Of a stretch of 64,000 bases of DNA, positions 1 to 10,392 are shown in pieces. The notes beneath the pieces were generated by a model, which saw only the letters and a program-made list of their open reading frames with translations, was not told the origin of the DNA and searched no databases. Position 1 is the stretch's first letter, and the number at the start of each line of letters is the position of its first letter. The stretch covers positions 13,704,379 through 13,768,378 of the forward strand of contig CM022676.1 of assembly GCA_012295275.1 (NCBI GenBank), given 5' to 3'. Source of the stretch: Chrysomallon squamiferum (Eukaryota > Mollusca > Gastropoda > Neomphalida > Peltospiridae). The translations under genes and the position numbers were made by a program.

Positions 1-257
1 AACATTGACTCCAACAAAAATAACTCTTTACACAATACAAGAAAGTTGTTGAAGTTTCGAGCAGTCTAATTTACCTGATGTAAAACCACAACTGGCAAAT
101 CTTGACCAATTTTATTTCTGCACAAGTACCAAGTTCTCTAAAAATCTTAACTGCTATAATTTTATAAGCTTGTCAATCATAGAACAGTCATTATGCAGAT
201 AAACAGCAGGTGAATATATGAATCTTTTTATAGTTTTATTACATTTCAAATTATATA

Positions 258-261
258 ACGT

Positions 262-346
<85 letters not shown>

Positions 347-350
347 TTTA
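258..350. repeat. (TTTA)n/(TTA)n microsatellite abutting a splice acceptor
   Basis: Runs of TTTA and then TTA repeats end only a few bases before the AG of the exon at 352. The repeat therefore supplies the T-rich tract of the 3' splice site. The matching tract in copy 2 (22943-23037) has a different repeat number. Confidence 0.9.
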
Positions 351-351
351 G

Positions 352-503
352 CTATTGTTGAAACATCTAAGATTGATTTCACTGAGGCGTGTTCAAATCA
401 GACAGACATTGATTCTCAGACAGATTTTACTGTCAGCGTAATGACCGGCTGTACATACCCAGCTGTGAACATCTCCTGGAGTTTTGTTGATGAAACTTCT
501 GTG
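352..503 (+). CDS. Gene A copy 1, exon: first half of split Ig domain
   Basis: Exon of 152 nt, entered in phase 1 after a TTTTAG acceptor and leaving in phase 0 at GTAAGT. It encodes the N-terminal half of an Ig domain: the first core Cys lies in VMTGCTYP and the core Trp in NISWSF, with an N-glycosylation-type NIS. The second half is the next exon. Relative to copy 2 it has four changes (D/N, T/A, S/N, D/G), all amino-acid altering. The preceding V-like exon, seen at 20445-20771 in copy 2, would lie left of the window. Function is inferred as part of a cell-surface IgSF receptor. Confidence 0.8.
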
Positions 504-808
504 GTAAGTCCGTGTTTATAAATAAATTTAATATACACCAACATTTAAAAACAAATTATTTTCATTTTGAAATGTACTTTTGGAGCCAAACTGAAATTAT
601 TTCATTTGTTCAAATATTATAATGATTATTTTACATCACAAAAATGATACAAAAATAGATAAAACATTGTTGATTGAGAGCAAATTTTAAAATTTAATAA
701 ATGATTTTGACCTTTGAACAGACCCAGAACAAATGTATTTATTTTTGATATTATATTAGTTAAGGTAGTAATAATAATAATTATAATTTTGGTGTCTTTC
801 TCTCTAAG

Positions 809-992
809 TCATTGACACCAGTTACTACAACAGTCAGTGATGGTTGTACAAGTCCACAAGTTAAAACAGCTGCCAGGCTGACTATGAATTATTTAACTGT
901 ACAAAGAAAAGTTAATGTTACAATACACTTGATTCATTTGTCTTTTAATAATGATGTCTGTAACAAGTTTATATGTACTGCTCACTTTCCAG
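809..992 (+). CDS. Gene A copy 1, exon: second half of split Ig domain
   Basis: Exon of 184 nt after a T/C-rich tract ending in TAAG; it is read in phase 0 and leaves in phase 1 at CCAG/GTAAGT. It begins SLTPVTTTVSDGC and contains the closing Cys motif KFICTAHFPG, so together with 352-503 it completes one Ig domain of about 112 residues, an unusual split for an Ig fold. It contains a likely N-glycosylation site (NVT). Three codons differ from copy 2 (G/V, A/V, R/G), all replacements. Confidence 0.8.
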
Positions 993-1206
993 GTAAGTAA
1001 AGATTCAATGTCGATACTTTTTTGTAATTTTAATATAGTCACAATAAGATATAATTAATTACTGATACGTGTTTATGAAGTTACTTAATAATTAATAGAT
1101 TAAATCGATCTTTTAATTATAATAAAAATAAATAAATAAATATATAATATTTTAATACAAAAGCATGATACAGTAATACTGCTATTTATTTATATGCTTA
1201 TTACAG

Positions 1207-1521
1207 TACAAATAAAAGAGGTGACACTATTAAACATCAGTTCACACAAAGATAAAATACAAGTCAGAGAAGGTTTTGTCTCTCTGACATGTGTCACGTC
1301 ACCTAGCAACCCAGTCTCATCTGTTTACTGGTACAAGAATAATCAACAGATACACACAGGAATCACCAACATAGATATCACATCAGATGACCTGACTGTA
1401 AGAAAGAGTTCTCTGTCACTGACACTGACTGAGTCAGATGATGGACACACTGTTTACTGCAAGGCAGGGATTCCTGGACAAACTCTTGTTACATCCAACA
1501 CTGGAATACTTGATGTGTCGT
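1207..1521 (+). CDS. Gene A copy 1, exon: C2/I-type Ig domain
   Basis: Exon of 315 nt (phase 1 in, phase 1 out), acceptor ATTACAG, donor T/GTAAG. It encodes one complete Ig domain of about 105 residues with canonical landmarks: first Cys in VSLTCVTSP, core Trp in SVYWYKNN, and the DxGxTVYC-type motif ESDDGHTVYC. This is the best-preserved Ig domain in the window and lies next to the membrane, directly before the transmembrane exon. It differs from copy 2 by four replacements (H/N, D/N, D/G, L/V) and one silent change. Confidence 0.88.
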
Positions 1522-1816
1522 GTAAGACATTTAACATTAGATATTTTAATCTGTTGTATTATCTACTTCGCTATGTTAACTGATTTTATGATAGAACCTT
1601 TTGTTAGAAATTTATTTATTTTTATTTTTATTTTTTTTTAATTTAAGAGATATTTTTTTTTCCCTTCTCAAGAGGCGAAGAAGCATTAAAAGTTTCAAAG
1701 TTTCAAATTTATTTTATTATACTTTTATAATAAGCATCTTTTTATTATATCTGTTTTTATTTACTACACATTTAAAAGAACAAAATGTTATTATGTTTGT
1801 TATTTATCTATTACAG

Positions 1817-1995
1817 CTTCAGAAGAACAGAGTAGTTCTAGTTCTCTGCTTGGTGCAGCTGTAGGAGGAGCTGTTGGTTCTGTGACTGTCATTGTTGTCA
1901 TAGTGATGCTGATTGTGTTACTTAGAAGTGGAATATTACCTGGATTGTCCACTAAAACAAGTAATTGTTCAGCTTGTAAGAAATATATTTATTGA
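1817..1995 (+). CDS. Gene A copy 1, exon: transmembrane segment and short tail
   Basis: Begins after ATTACAG at 1816 in phase 1. A Ser-rich stalk (SEEQSSSSS) leads into one hydrophobic span running roughly from GAAVGGAVG through VTVIVVIVMLIVLL, followed by RSG and a short polar tail: a single-pass type I receptor. A good donor (GTAAGA) lies at 1976 in phase 1. If it is used, more cytoplasmic exons follow; if not, the frame ends at TGA 1993-1995 after CKKYIY. The sequence does not decide between these. Six replacement and no silent differences separate it from copy 2, including Cys/Phe in the tail. Confidence 0.75.
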
Positions 1996-2319
1996 AAACA
2001 GGAAAAATGTAAAAAGTGTATGTATTTATTATATTTGTTGTCAGTGAACTTGAATAATCAAGGAAGCAAAAATATAAACAAAGGGATCACTTTGAAGTCC
2101 ATTGTGAACTTCTTTTATTAATTTGACATCACTGACTTGTGACTAGCCCTTTGTTATCATATGGCTTATATTGTGCATCATATTAGTACAGCTTATGTAG
2201 TTGCATATGATTAATTCTTTCAAATAGTTCATGCCATTCAAATTTAAGTATGTTAAGAAAAATAATGTTTCAGAATACTTCTATCATACTAAAGTCCTGA
2301 AAGGAATGTGCTTTATATC

Positions 2320-3894
2320 GTTTTATCAGTGTTCACTGTCACAGCACTGAAAAACTTCGCACTTCTTGAGAAGATTTTATTGGAGCGAAATCGTCTTGGA
2401 AACACTGGCGGCTTCCTGTATCTTACTGACAATCTTGCCACACATCTTTTTCTATAATTCTCTTGTTATGCTCATAAGTCTTGAAAAAAGGCTGTCTTAG
2501 AACTTATCCTGCAGCTCAGTAATTGAAAGTATATAATTAAAAGCGAGGGACATTTATACTTGACAAACTCAAATGTTTTGATCGCTAATCTCTTTTGCAG
2601 AACATTTATGTTGGGAGCTACCTAAGGATTTGTAACACTTAATGCTTAGATATGTTTCAAGTAATTAACAAGTATTCTCATGCAACTCGTACAAGCATTC
2701 TGTCTTGTTAGTTGTTCCAAAGTGATAATTTACATCAAATGCTGCTCAAATGTGTATGATTCCTAAAATGTTTACTTATTAAACATAATTTCAGAAAGTT
2801 TCAGGAATTACATGCATCTGCTGTAACAGCTGATTTATTAGAAATTAGTGGTTTGAAGTCTGAAAAGATCAGTCTATACATATGTGTGTATGTCTGTGTG
2901 TGTATGTATGTTTATGATCGAATTAATTTGAGTGGTGTCTTATTTATGTTTTTAGTTTCTTAAATATGAATGAATGTGTTTCTTCAAAAACTGAAATGTT
3001 CATCATTCATCTGTCGGAACTGTATTGTTCTTCAGCTGTTGAATTACCATATCCATTTATGTATTACAATACTAAGTACTGATTCATTTCATAGTGTGAT
3101 ACCACAGTGTCTGCTTTATGACTGGCTGGTGATATGTCAGTGACTAGACAAAGCAGTGTGTCGTATTTATAGATGATGGTTGAGGGTTGAACATTTGTGC
3201 ATCGTTTAAATGTCGAATGTTTGGTCAAAAGTAGTACTTAAAGATTTTCACAAGGTAAATGGAATCTTTGCCTAAATATTTTGTAAAACTGACATTCAGA
3301 AAATAACATCTATACTTATGTGTCACTTCATTGACTGGTGTTTCGTCCTACGACCCTATTACTGATATTAAGATTAACAATGGATATCATATTAATAATA
3401 AATCAACTAAAATAAAAATAATAAATTAAAAAAAAAAAAGTTAAAATCTGATGGTAAGAGAATTTCATGATAATCTACATGATAAATTAGCCAAATTATA
3501 ACGCAAAGTACAATATTTTTTTAGTTTTTAATACTCTCTTTATTCATACCATTATGAAACCATTCAGAAAATTCATTCAAAGAACTGTATTCCACGTGAA
3601 TTTCACAAAGTAAAAGAAATATTTCGAAGATAAAACTTTTATTTTGTCACAATCTTAAAATAATTATTTTTACCTATATGCCACTTGAACAATTCGTGTT
3701 TTGTTATACAACCTTTTTTTACTAATATTAAGATTAACAACATATTTAATATTACTAATAAATAAAAATAAATAAATAAAAAGGTTAAATCTCCATTTTC
3801 TTCAGTTTGGGAATAGATGCTTTATAATGGTAAAACTTTGTATTTATACATTTAAAATATTTCTATATTCAATGTTTCATTTTTCATATTCAAG
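2320..3894. other. Non-coding stretch before the C2 exon of gene 2
   Basis: No exon recognised. AT-rich sequence shared with 35673-37726. Fragments of it (about 2790-3270) recur inverted at 30880-31270 in segment C. A short TG/TATG tract lies near 2880-2915. Confidence 0.7.
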
Positions 3895-4194
3895 TTCCTC
3901 TAGAAAAAGTTTCTATAACAGTTGGCTCAAACCCCGTAAAGGAAGGAATTCTTACACGAATGGTCTGTCAAACTAACCCTTGTTATCCAGAAGCTGTAAT
4001 CACATGGACTTTAGATGGTACAGAGATAACAGATGGCATTACCAGCTCCACTGAAACTATTCCAACCTCTGGTATTGTAATAAGAAGCAGTTTAGATAAA
4101 AAAATTAAAATGCAAGATCATAGAAAAAGTTTGGTTTTTTCAGCTTCTGATGGTGATTATCACGTGTCATCTAACACCACACTTAATATCCAAG
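3895..4194 (+). CDS. Gene 2 copy 1, exon: C2-like Ig domain lacking the second core Cys
   Basis: Exon of 300 nt, phase 1 in and out, acceptor TTCAAG, donor GTAGGT. It begins VPLEKVSITVGSN and has the family hallmarks: a Cys in MVCQTNPCYPEAV and the core Trp in ITWTLDG. The region of the second core Cys reads KSLVFSASD here but KSLFCSATD in copy 2 (37727-38026), so this copy has lost the disulphide partner. In this copy the signal-peptide and V exons that belong upstream (33335-34583) are missing, because A1 is joined directly to B1. Confidence 0.8.
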
Positions 4195-4525
4195 GTAGGT
4201 TTCATTCACATAAATGCACACTGATCTTATAGACCTTACACACAATGATCCCTCAAAGATTATTCCAGAATTTTACAATTAAGTAAAATGATTGTGTTCT
4301 CAATGTAAATTATATTGATTTATTGATTTATTTATTTACACGATCGAACAGTGAAAGATTTTTTTTTTTTCATATTTTCATAATCGACTGCCTAGACTAA
4401 AGCAAACTGAACACTGAATATTGCGTAATCAAGAACATATTGCTTCTAAATTATCAGTTCAGTAAATGTGTAAGCTCATGCCAAACATGTTGGTCGTTGT
4501 GTACTAGTTCGTAGAAAACAACTAC

Positions 4526-4569
<44 letters not shown>

Positions 4570-5057
4570 CAGTCACTATTTTAGGAAAATTACTTTAAAA
4601 GTTCTTGTTAAAGTTAGCTTCATTTTTCATTGCTTTTATTATTTATTGACACCTTTCCCGCAGTATTTTCCTGATTATTGTTAAGTAAAGCAAAGTAAAT
4701 AAATAAATAAACAAACAAACAAACAAATGAATGGTATAAAAACCATTCATTTTAATGATGTATACTGAGGATTTGCTCTCATCCATATCCAGAAAATCTA
4801 ACAAACAGATTCTGTCATCTTTTCATGTATCTCTGTTCAAAGTTTATTTTGTCTTTCGCATTTACACATTTTAAATCATAAAGTTATTTTTATTCCTTTT
4901 AACTTATCAGCTTTTGAAGATTAAAGGACAGTTAATCTTTTCAAACTGATATTTGTGTCAAAGCCACTTTGATGAATAAACTGGAATTTTTTTTTTTTTT
5001 AAAAGCAGTATTACTACACAGTTAAATAAAAGAAAAAGATGTTTTTACTTGTTGCAG
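4195..5057. other. Intron of gene 2 with TTA and AAAC repeats
   Basis: No exon seen. Contains a (TTA)n tract at about 4521-4565 and short AAAT/AAAC runs near 4697-4725. The piece at about 4877-4935 reappears as a patch inside the pseudo-exon at 28581-28641. Confidence 0.7.
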
Positions 5058-5167
5058 GTGCTGCAGGCAATATACACTTGATCTACTCAGCTTTTTCGCT
5101 GCGAGATAGTTTCAACTTTGTTTATGTCGCAGTTTTGCTGTTTTTCATGTTAGATTTCTGTAACTAA
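5058..5167 (+). CDS. Gene 2 copy 1, alternative hydrophobic terminal exon
   Basis: After acceptor TTGCAG at 5057, a phase-1 reading gives GAAGNIHLIYSAFSL, then a hydrophobic run (NFVYVAVLLFFMLDF) and a stop at 5165-5167. A short C-terminal hydrophobic run ending almost at the stop, preceded by small residues, is what a GPI-attachment signal looks like. It lies only 65 bp before another tail exon (5233), so the two look mutually exclusive. The coding sequence is identical in copy 2 (38908-39017). No equivalent was found in gene 4. Use of this exon is a prediction from splice sites and conservation. Confidence 0.6.
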
Positions 5168-5232
5168 ATACAATACATTCAATGCAGGAGAAAGATCTAG
5201 TCATAATTTCTTTTTTTTAAAAATACTTTTAG

Positions 5233-5287
5233 GTGAAATAAAGGCTAACGGTTACATAGCTTCTTCTATGTTTTATGTGACAATCAC
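5233..5287 (+). CDS. Gene 2 copy 1, GPI-tail exon 1 (55 nt)
   Basis: Acceptor TTTTAG, phase 1 in, phase 2 out at CAC/GTAGGA. Encodes GEIKANGYIASSMFYVTI plus the first two bases of a Thr codon completed by the terminal exon. The gene 4 counterpart (49437-49491) has exactly the same length and phases with a related peptide ending YVII, which argues strongly that both are real exons. Confidence 0.7.
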
Positions 5288-5573
5288 GTAGGAGTCTGGA
5301 AACTGTCTTCTTTTTAATTAGTTATTTTATTGTTCAATGTAATATTAAACTTATCGTCCTCTCCTATCAGACTGTCTTCTTTCTAAAGGATTATGTATGT
5401 GTGTGAGTATGTGTGTGTGAGTTATATGTATGTATGTATGTATGTATGTGTGTATGTATGTATGTGTGTGTGTGTGTATGCAAAGGTATGCATATATTGG
5501 TGCATCTACTATGTCTATATATGAGGGTGTATAATACTTATTTTTATTTCATCTTTATTTTATCTTTCTTCAG

Positions 5574-5610
5574 GTTTATCAACACTTTAGTCATCACTGG
5601 TTTGCTGTAG
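5574..5610 (+). CDS. Gene 2 copy 1, terminal coding exon (37 nt)
   Basis: After acceptor CTTCAG, read in phase 2, it gives FINTLVITGLL and TAG at 5608-5610. Joined to the 55-nt exon it produces a C-terminus of small residues followed by a hydrophobic stretch up to the stop, the pattern of a GPI-anchor addition signal. The same 37-nt exon occurs at 39420-39456 and, on the minus strand, at 49025-49061. Read directly after the C2 exon in phase 1 it would instead stop after GLSTL, giving a secreted form. Confidence 0.7.
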
Positions 5611-5830
5611 ATCTACAGACTCCTCAGAGATAGATAAACACGGAGATATGAGATGTATAAAATATTGACAACAATCTAAATTATATATGTATATAGTGGG
5701 TTTTTTCGGATTTATTTATATATTTATTAAAATGATTATTTTTGTTGTTTTGTTTGTTGTTGGTTTTTTGCTTTTTTACTAGACTTATGATATATCTCTG
5801 TCTGTGTTTCTAAAATCTAATTTCTAAGTA

Positions 5831-5836
5831 AATAAA
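5831..5836 (+). promoter_or_regulatory. Candidate poly(A) signal of gene 2 copy 1
   Basis: AATAAA about 220 bp after the stop at 5610, conserved at 39677-39682. In such AT-rich DNA the hexamer is common, so only its position after the terminal exon and its conservation support it. Confidence 0.35.
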
Positions 5837-8124
5837 GTATTTTATCTAATATGAGATACTGATGTTATTATATTTTTACAAATAATTGTATATAATATAA
5901 ACTCTTTTAGCAGTGACAGAAAGTTTGTTATGCAAATTATAATTATTATTAATGTAATAGTTATGAATGTTCTCTTTATCGTTTGTAAGGAAAGAGTGAA
6001 CTGGTATGTATATCTGTAAAATACTGCTTAGAATGATAAATCACAAGTAACTGCGTATTGAGAATGCTGGTACGTTTTCACTACATTTCACAGCATCTCA
6101 GAAAAGAGACATTTTCAAAGAATATGCTAATAGTTTTTTAAGCTGCTTGTCTTGTATGAACACAGTTAAAACTAAACATGTTTTGCAGCTTTTATTAATT
6201 AATATTATTATGAAATTCGTTGCTGAGTGTGAAGTGCTTTAATGTGACTTTAATTATCTATATTTAAATAGTTTCACATTTCAGCTATTATATTAACTCT
6301 TTTTTCTCCTTCTTTCTAATATTTTAACTGAGTATTTTCTCTGCTTCAGTTGTATTACTGTTTAATGGTATATATTATTTTGAAAATGCTAATAAACGTA
6401 TGTAAATTTTGGTAACAAATTTGAAATAAGGTTATAAAATTACTGAAATTCTTTGTTAAGTGCGAAATGTTTAAATTTCCATGATCCATGTATACGTTTT
6501 AATGATAGTTTCACATTTCATCTTTGATGTTACATCTCTCATTTATTTTTTTTTTCTATTATTTTAATTGACTCTTTTCATTTTTATGTTTAAATTTATC
6601 ACATTGTATAATGCTCTATATTTGACATTAAACAAATACCTCTTAGCTTTCATTAACAAACTAAATTAACTGTGTTTGTTTTTGTTCCATTAACCATCAT
6701 AATTTCACGGGTACTGCACTGACAGACATATATACAGATGAATTACCACTGAAATTTCTCGCTTTGAAAAAAAAAAAAAAAAAAATAATAAAAATAATAA
6801 TAATAATAAAACAAAAAATAATAAGAATAAAACATAAATAAAATACAAAAATAAAATAAAATAAAATAAATTACATCAAAACAATAAAAGGATGTCATAT
6901 TTATGACGTTAAACTGAAAAAAATAACAAAGTAATGCCAGTTTTATGCATCGAAAAATTCGCATATTTTTCATCAAAGCAAAATAAACACGATTTCAGGT
7001 TCATTGCATGAAAATAAAATTCTACATTAATTTACAGCTAATTAATTACACACGGATGTCATAATAAACATTTAAAATACTGAAGTAGCATACAAATAAA
7101 TACACAAACTACGTGCGTGTAAGAGGTGATAATAGTTTGTTTACCAATTCATATACACAATTTAGGTATTTGCTGAAGCTAGAAATACTGTTGCCGCTCG
7201 ACTTAATTATTTTCATAATATTTTACACAAATAAAGGTAAGTAATGATCTACATTTAACACAAGTCCTATAAGGAAAACTATTCATCTTTTGTCTTATGC
7301 CTGGATGATTGTGTGAAAGCATTTCTAATCTGAAAATTATAAGTACTTCTATAACAACAAAACGCAAACGTTTCTTATGTTATTTTAGTTAGGAAATAAA
7401 ATAAAATTGTAAGTGGTTTATTTATGAAATAACTAAGTACATATAAACGTAAAAGAAATATTTGGTTCAATATCGGGTAGTTCAATATAAAAAAAAATAT
7501 AAACAAAATAAATAAATACACAAAATAATAATAATAATAATAATAAATAAAGAAAGAAATAAAGAAATAAATAAAGAAATAACGTATATCAAAGACAATT
7601 TTTTTTTTTGTTGCAAAATTTCAAATATAGAGCCTGATTCCCTACAAAGCAATTAGACTCGTCCACGACGTCTTCCGGTATCAAACGTAGCCTTGAAGTG
7701 TGCTTATTATAGTAAGATAGAAAATAATTTGTTGAGTTAGTTTATTTATTTATTTATTTATTTTAAACATGGATTTTAAGCATGTGATTTTTAAATAAGT
7801 GTTCGAAATGGACTACAGGGACATGAGCAAAGATGGTTCTCTGTCGTTCGTTACTAATATTTATCAAAAAAACGGAAAAAAAAGAGAAAAAAACAAGAAC
7901 AAAACCCTCCCCCCAAAAAAAACCCCAGTATAATGACAGGAAAGATTTCGAATAACTCCCCCTTAAGCTTCTAAAGAGGAAGTTGACGCGATTGTATAAG
8001 AAAGTGGTGCTTGCCTTATGAAAGAAAGATGTATATGTATATGTGTGGTCTAGATGTTTATGTCAACTCTCGTAATTATTATTTGTATTAGATTCAGTTT
8101 GTGTTACTGTTACTGCCAACACAA
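5837..8124. other. Intergenic stretch between gene 2 and gene 3 (copy 1)
   Basis: No exon recognised. AT-rich with A-runs near 6768-6860 and AAAT/ATA runs near 7500-7580. The part at about 5690-6300 recurs inverted at 29710-30360 and, more diverged, at about 48160-48960, so it is ancestral 3' flank of the tail exons. Confidence 0.7.
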
Positions 8125-8165
8125 TGACGTCATATTAGATTTGTAAGTATGCCAGAATGACGTCA
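8125..8165 (+). promoter_or_regulatory. Pair of CRE palindromes (TGACGTCA) upstream of gene 3 copy 1
   Basis: Exact TGACGTCA at 8125-8132 and 8158-8165, 33 bp apart, about 2.2 kb before the signal-peptide exon. Copy 2 keeps the second site (41967-41974) but has TGAGGTCA for the first. The paralogous region before gene 2 has TGAGGTCA at 32290-32297 and TGACGTCA at 32305-32312. The signal exons begin after a splice acceptor, so an upstream non-coding first exon and promoter must exist; this conserved region is a candidate. Confidence 0.35.
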
Positions 8166-8335
8166 GAAATCATTAAGTAACACTTACGTAATGAAGTTTG
8201 CACTTTGTTGAGGTATTTAAAAAAAAAAAAACCCACATGATCTGTTTACGAACAGTGATAGAACTGTAGGTATAATGCTTGATTAATGTGAAATGTCATA
8301 CAGTTGCTATGCGCGACCATACCTTCTTTAATTTC

Positions 8336-8340
<5 letters not shown>

Positions 8341-8370
<30 letters not shown>
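8341..8370. repeat. Poly(A) tract
   Basis: Near-pure A run after TTTCAAATTT, also present at about 42149-42180 in copy 2. No adjacent retroelement body recognised. Confidence 0.85.
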
Positions 8371-8374
<4 letters not shown>

Positions 8375-8494
8375 ACGGAGAATTTATAGTAGGTACAAAA
8401 TTGTAATTTCCGCCACTAGGGCCTATCCTTGTTCCAGTGTTGTTTGTCCGTTTCTAAATTTCGAGTTACTTAATTATATCATCAAAATTTAAAT

Positions 8495-8495
<1 letters not shown>

Positions 8496-8560
<65 letters not shown>
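8496..8560. repeat. (CT)n then (TG)n microsatellite
   Basis: Pure CT run followed by a short TG run; longer in copy 2 (42304-42401). Confidence 0.95.
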
Positions 8561-10322
8561 CAAATGAGCGATCGCGCGTTTTCTTATATTTTGATACATT
8601 TATCGATTATTTTCACTCTGTTACAATGTTTTCATTCTTAGATAGTTATGATTACTTTAACTGCATATCTACTAGAAAATAGACATACTTTTCTCTACAC
8701 ATTTGTATTAAAATGAAAACCAGATTTTTAAACACTGCTGAAACAGTGATTAAGTATAAAACTTCACTTTCATACCAGTTTTCTTTTTTAAAAAACAAAT
8801 ATACTGGCCCAGTTTACTAGACATTTTCATTAACAAGGAATTATTGTGATGTACATTTTTTTTTTTTTTGGTTAATAATACAGGATAAAAATGGTTGATT
8901 TCAGTGGTTAACAATCAAAAGTTTCATCCTATGTCAGTTCACCCAATGATTGTTTTTTTGTTAGTGGAAACCACTGAAGTTAAGTTTACGATACAAAAAA
9001 AAAATCTCCAAATTTGGAATAATTTACATATTAATGAGCGACAGCTGTGACATGATTTGTACATTAAAAAAAAAATGGTTATGTGTGTTTGACAAACAAA
9101 ATTTGCACTGTTATAACTTCAGTTTTGAATCTAAAGAACAATTCTGTTAGATCACTAGGTAATTTTGCACTGATATGAAAGAAAATAAGTAAATAACACA
9201 GTTGACCGAAATATAATAATTTAAACAGTGATTATTCAATAACTCCATGGTGGATACAACATTTGTTTCAGTAAGCACAAAAAAGGTGATATCCTATTAA
9301 CAGAGATGCCATGCAGTGGTTGTTGCTGTTGGTGACAACACAAGTTATTGATTTCAAAATACAAAAAGAAGAACAACAATTTTTTTTTTTTGGTGTCAGA
9401 GGACATTTGATGAAAGGACATATTTTTTTTTTTTTTAACTTTCTTAAGTGTGAAAAATCAACTTATATCTGTTAAAAAAAGGTATTCAGTGTTATTTAAA
9501 GTTCTTGTGTGTTTATTGTAGATATTAGTTGACTCCATAGCGCTCATCAAGAAAAGTCTCTGTTGTTTCATAAGAAGGTTACTCTTAAGGACCAATAAAA
9601 TTGTATTTTGCTTAAATTGGTACTTTTAGAACTTTATAATGGTTTACTTTTTTCTCAGAAATGTAAACCGTTCTAGAAACTAGACATTAACAGTTTTCTA
9701 ATCATACCACAAAAGATTATGTAATCCAAAACTGGAATTTGTTTCCTGAATGTTGCATTTTACTTGATCTTGCTCAAAAGTAAATGTCATGTAAGTGCCT
9801 TTTGCCATTTCTTACTAAAATTAGTTAAATATTAACATAATTCAAGATAAAAAAATGTATGCACAAGGAACAAGGGTGAATTTTTTTGTGTCTGTGGTAA
9901 AGATTTGATTCATTGTTGATTTTTGATTAAACATAATGAAGAAAAAAATGTCAGGTGTATAATAATTTTATCATATTTTTTTACAGTTTAATTTTTAATT
10001 TATTACTTTTATTTTCATTGTAGTCAACAAATAACATGAAATGCTTTTCTAATGTGCTGACTCAGATTATGATAAAATTTTGGAAACTAAAGGTTGGACG
10101 ATTTGAACCAAAAATGTCGTAATTTTGAAGGTCCAAAACAAACTTGTAAAACATTTTTAACAGAATCTGAATCATTCAGGTTAAAACCAGAATATGATTT
10201 TGAATATGACATATTCAAAAATATATCTGTTGTAAATTAAATCAGGTTGCATATTCAGAATATTTTTATTTTTTGCTACAAATATTGCATTTCATTTGTT
10301 ATTTTTTCCTTCTCTTTTACAG
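8561..10322. other. Non-coding stretch before gene 3 copy 1
   Basis: No exon recognised. It must hold or adjoin the 5' untranslated intron, because the signal exon starts after a splice acceptor. Partly homologous to 32540-33334 upstream of gene 2's signal exon. Confidence 0.6.
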
Positions 10323-10392
10323 ATTATGAAGATTAACAAATTTATAATAATTCTTATTTTTGTCTGCATTGCATTTTCTAGAAGTATTTTAG
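10323..10392 (+). CDS. Gene 3 copy 1, signal-peptide exon
   Basis: Acceptor TTTACAG at 10322, start ATG at 10326, donor G/GTGAGT at 10393 leaving in phase 1. It encodes MKINKFIIILIFVCIAF then SRSILG: positively charged N-end, hydrophobic core, small residues near the likely cleavage point. Identical in copy 2 (44169-44238) and clearly related to gene 2 (33335-33404) and gene 4 (55907-55976). This start is chosen because the same ATG-signal-phase-1 layout recurs in all family members. Confidence 0.8.

Larger units (their letters stand above)
1..2319 (+). repeat. Duplicated block A, copy 1 (A1)
   Basis: This block aligns almost base for base with 22684-24984 (offset 22683 at the start), including introns, microsatellites and four coding exons. 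Differences are scattered substitutions and a few short indels, for example about 20 bases missing from copy 2 near 23347. Similarity starts at base 1, so the copy probably continues left of the window. It ends exactly at 2319/2320, where copy 1 passes straight into block B while copy 2 passes into the 10.7-kb segment C. Confidence 0.95.
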
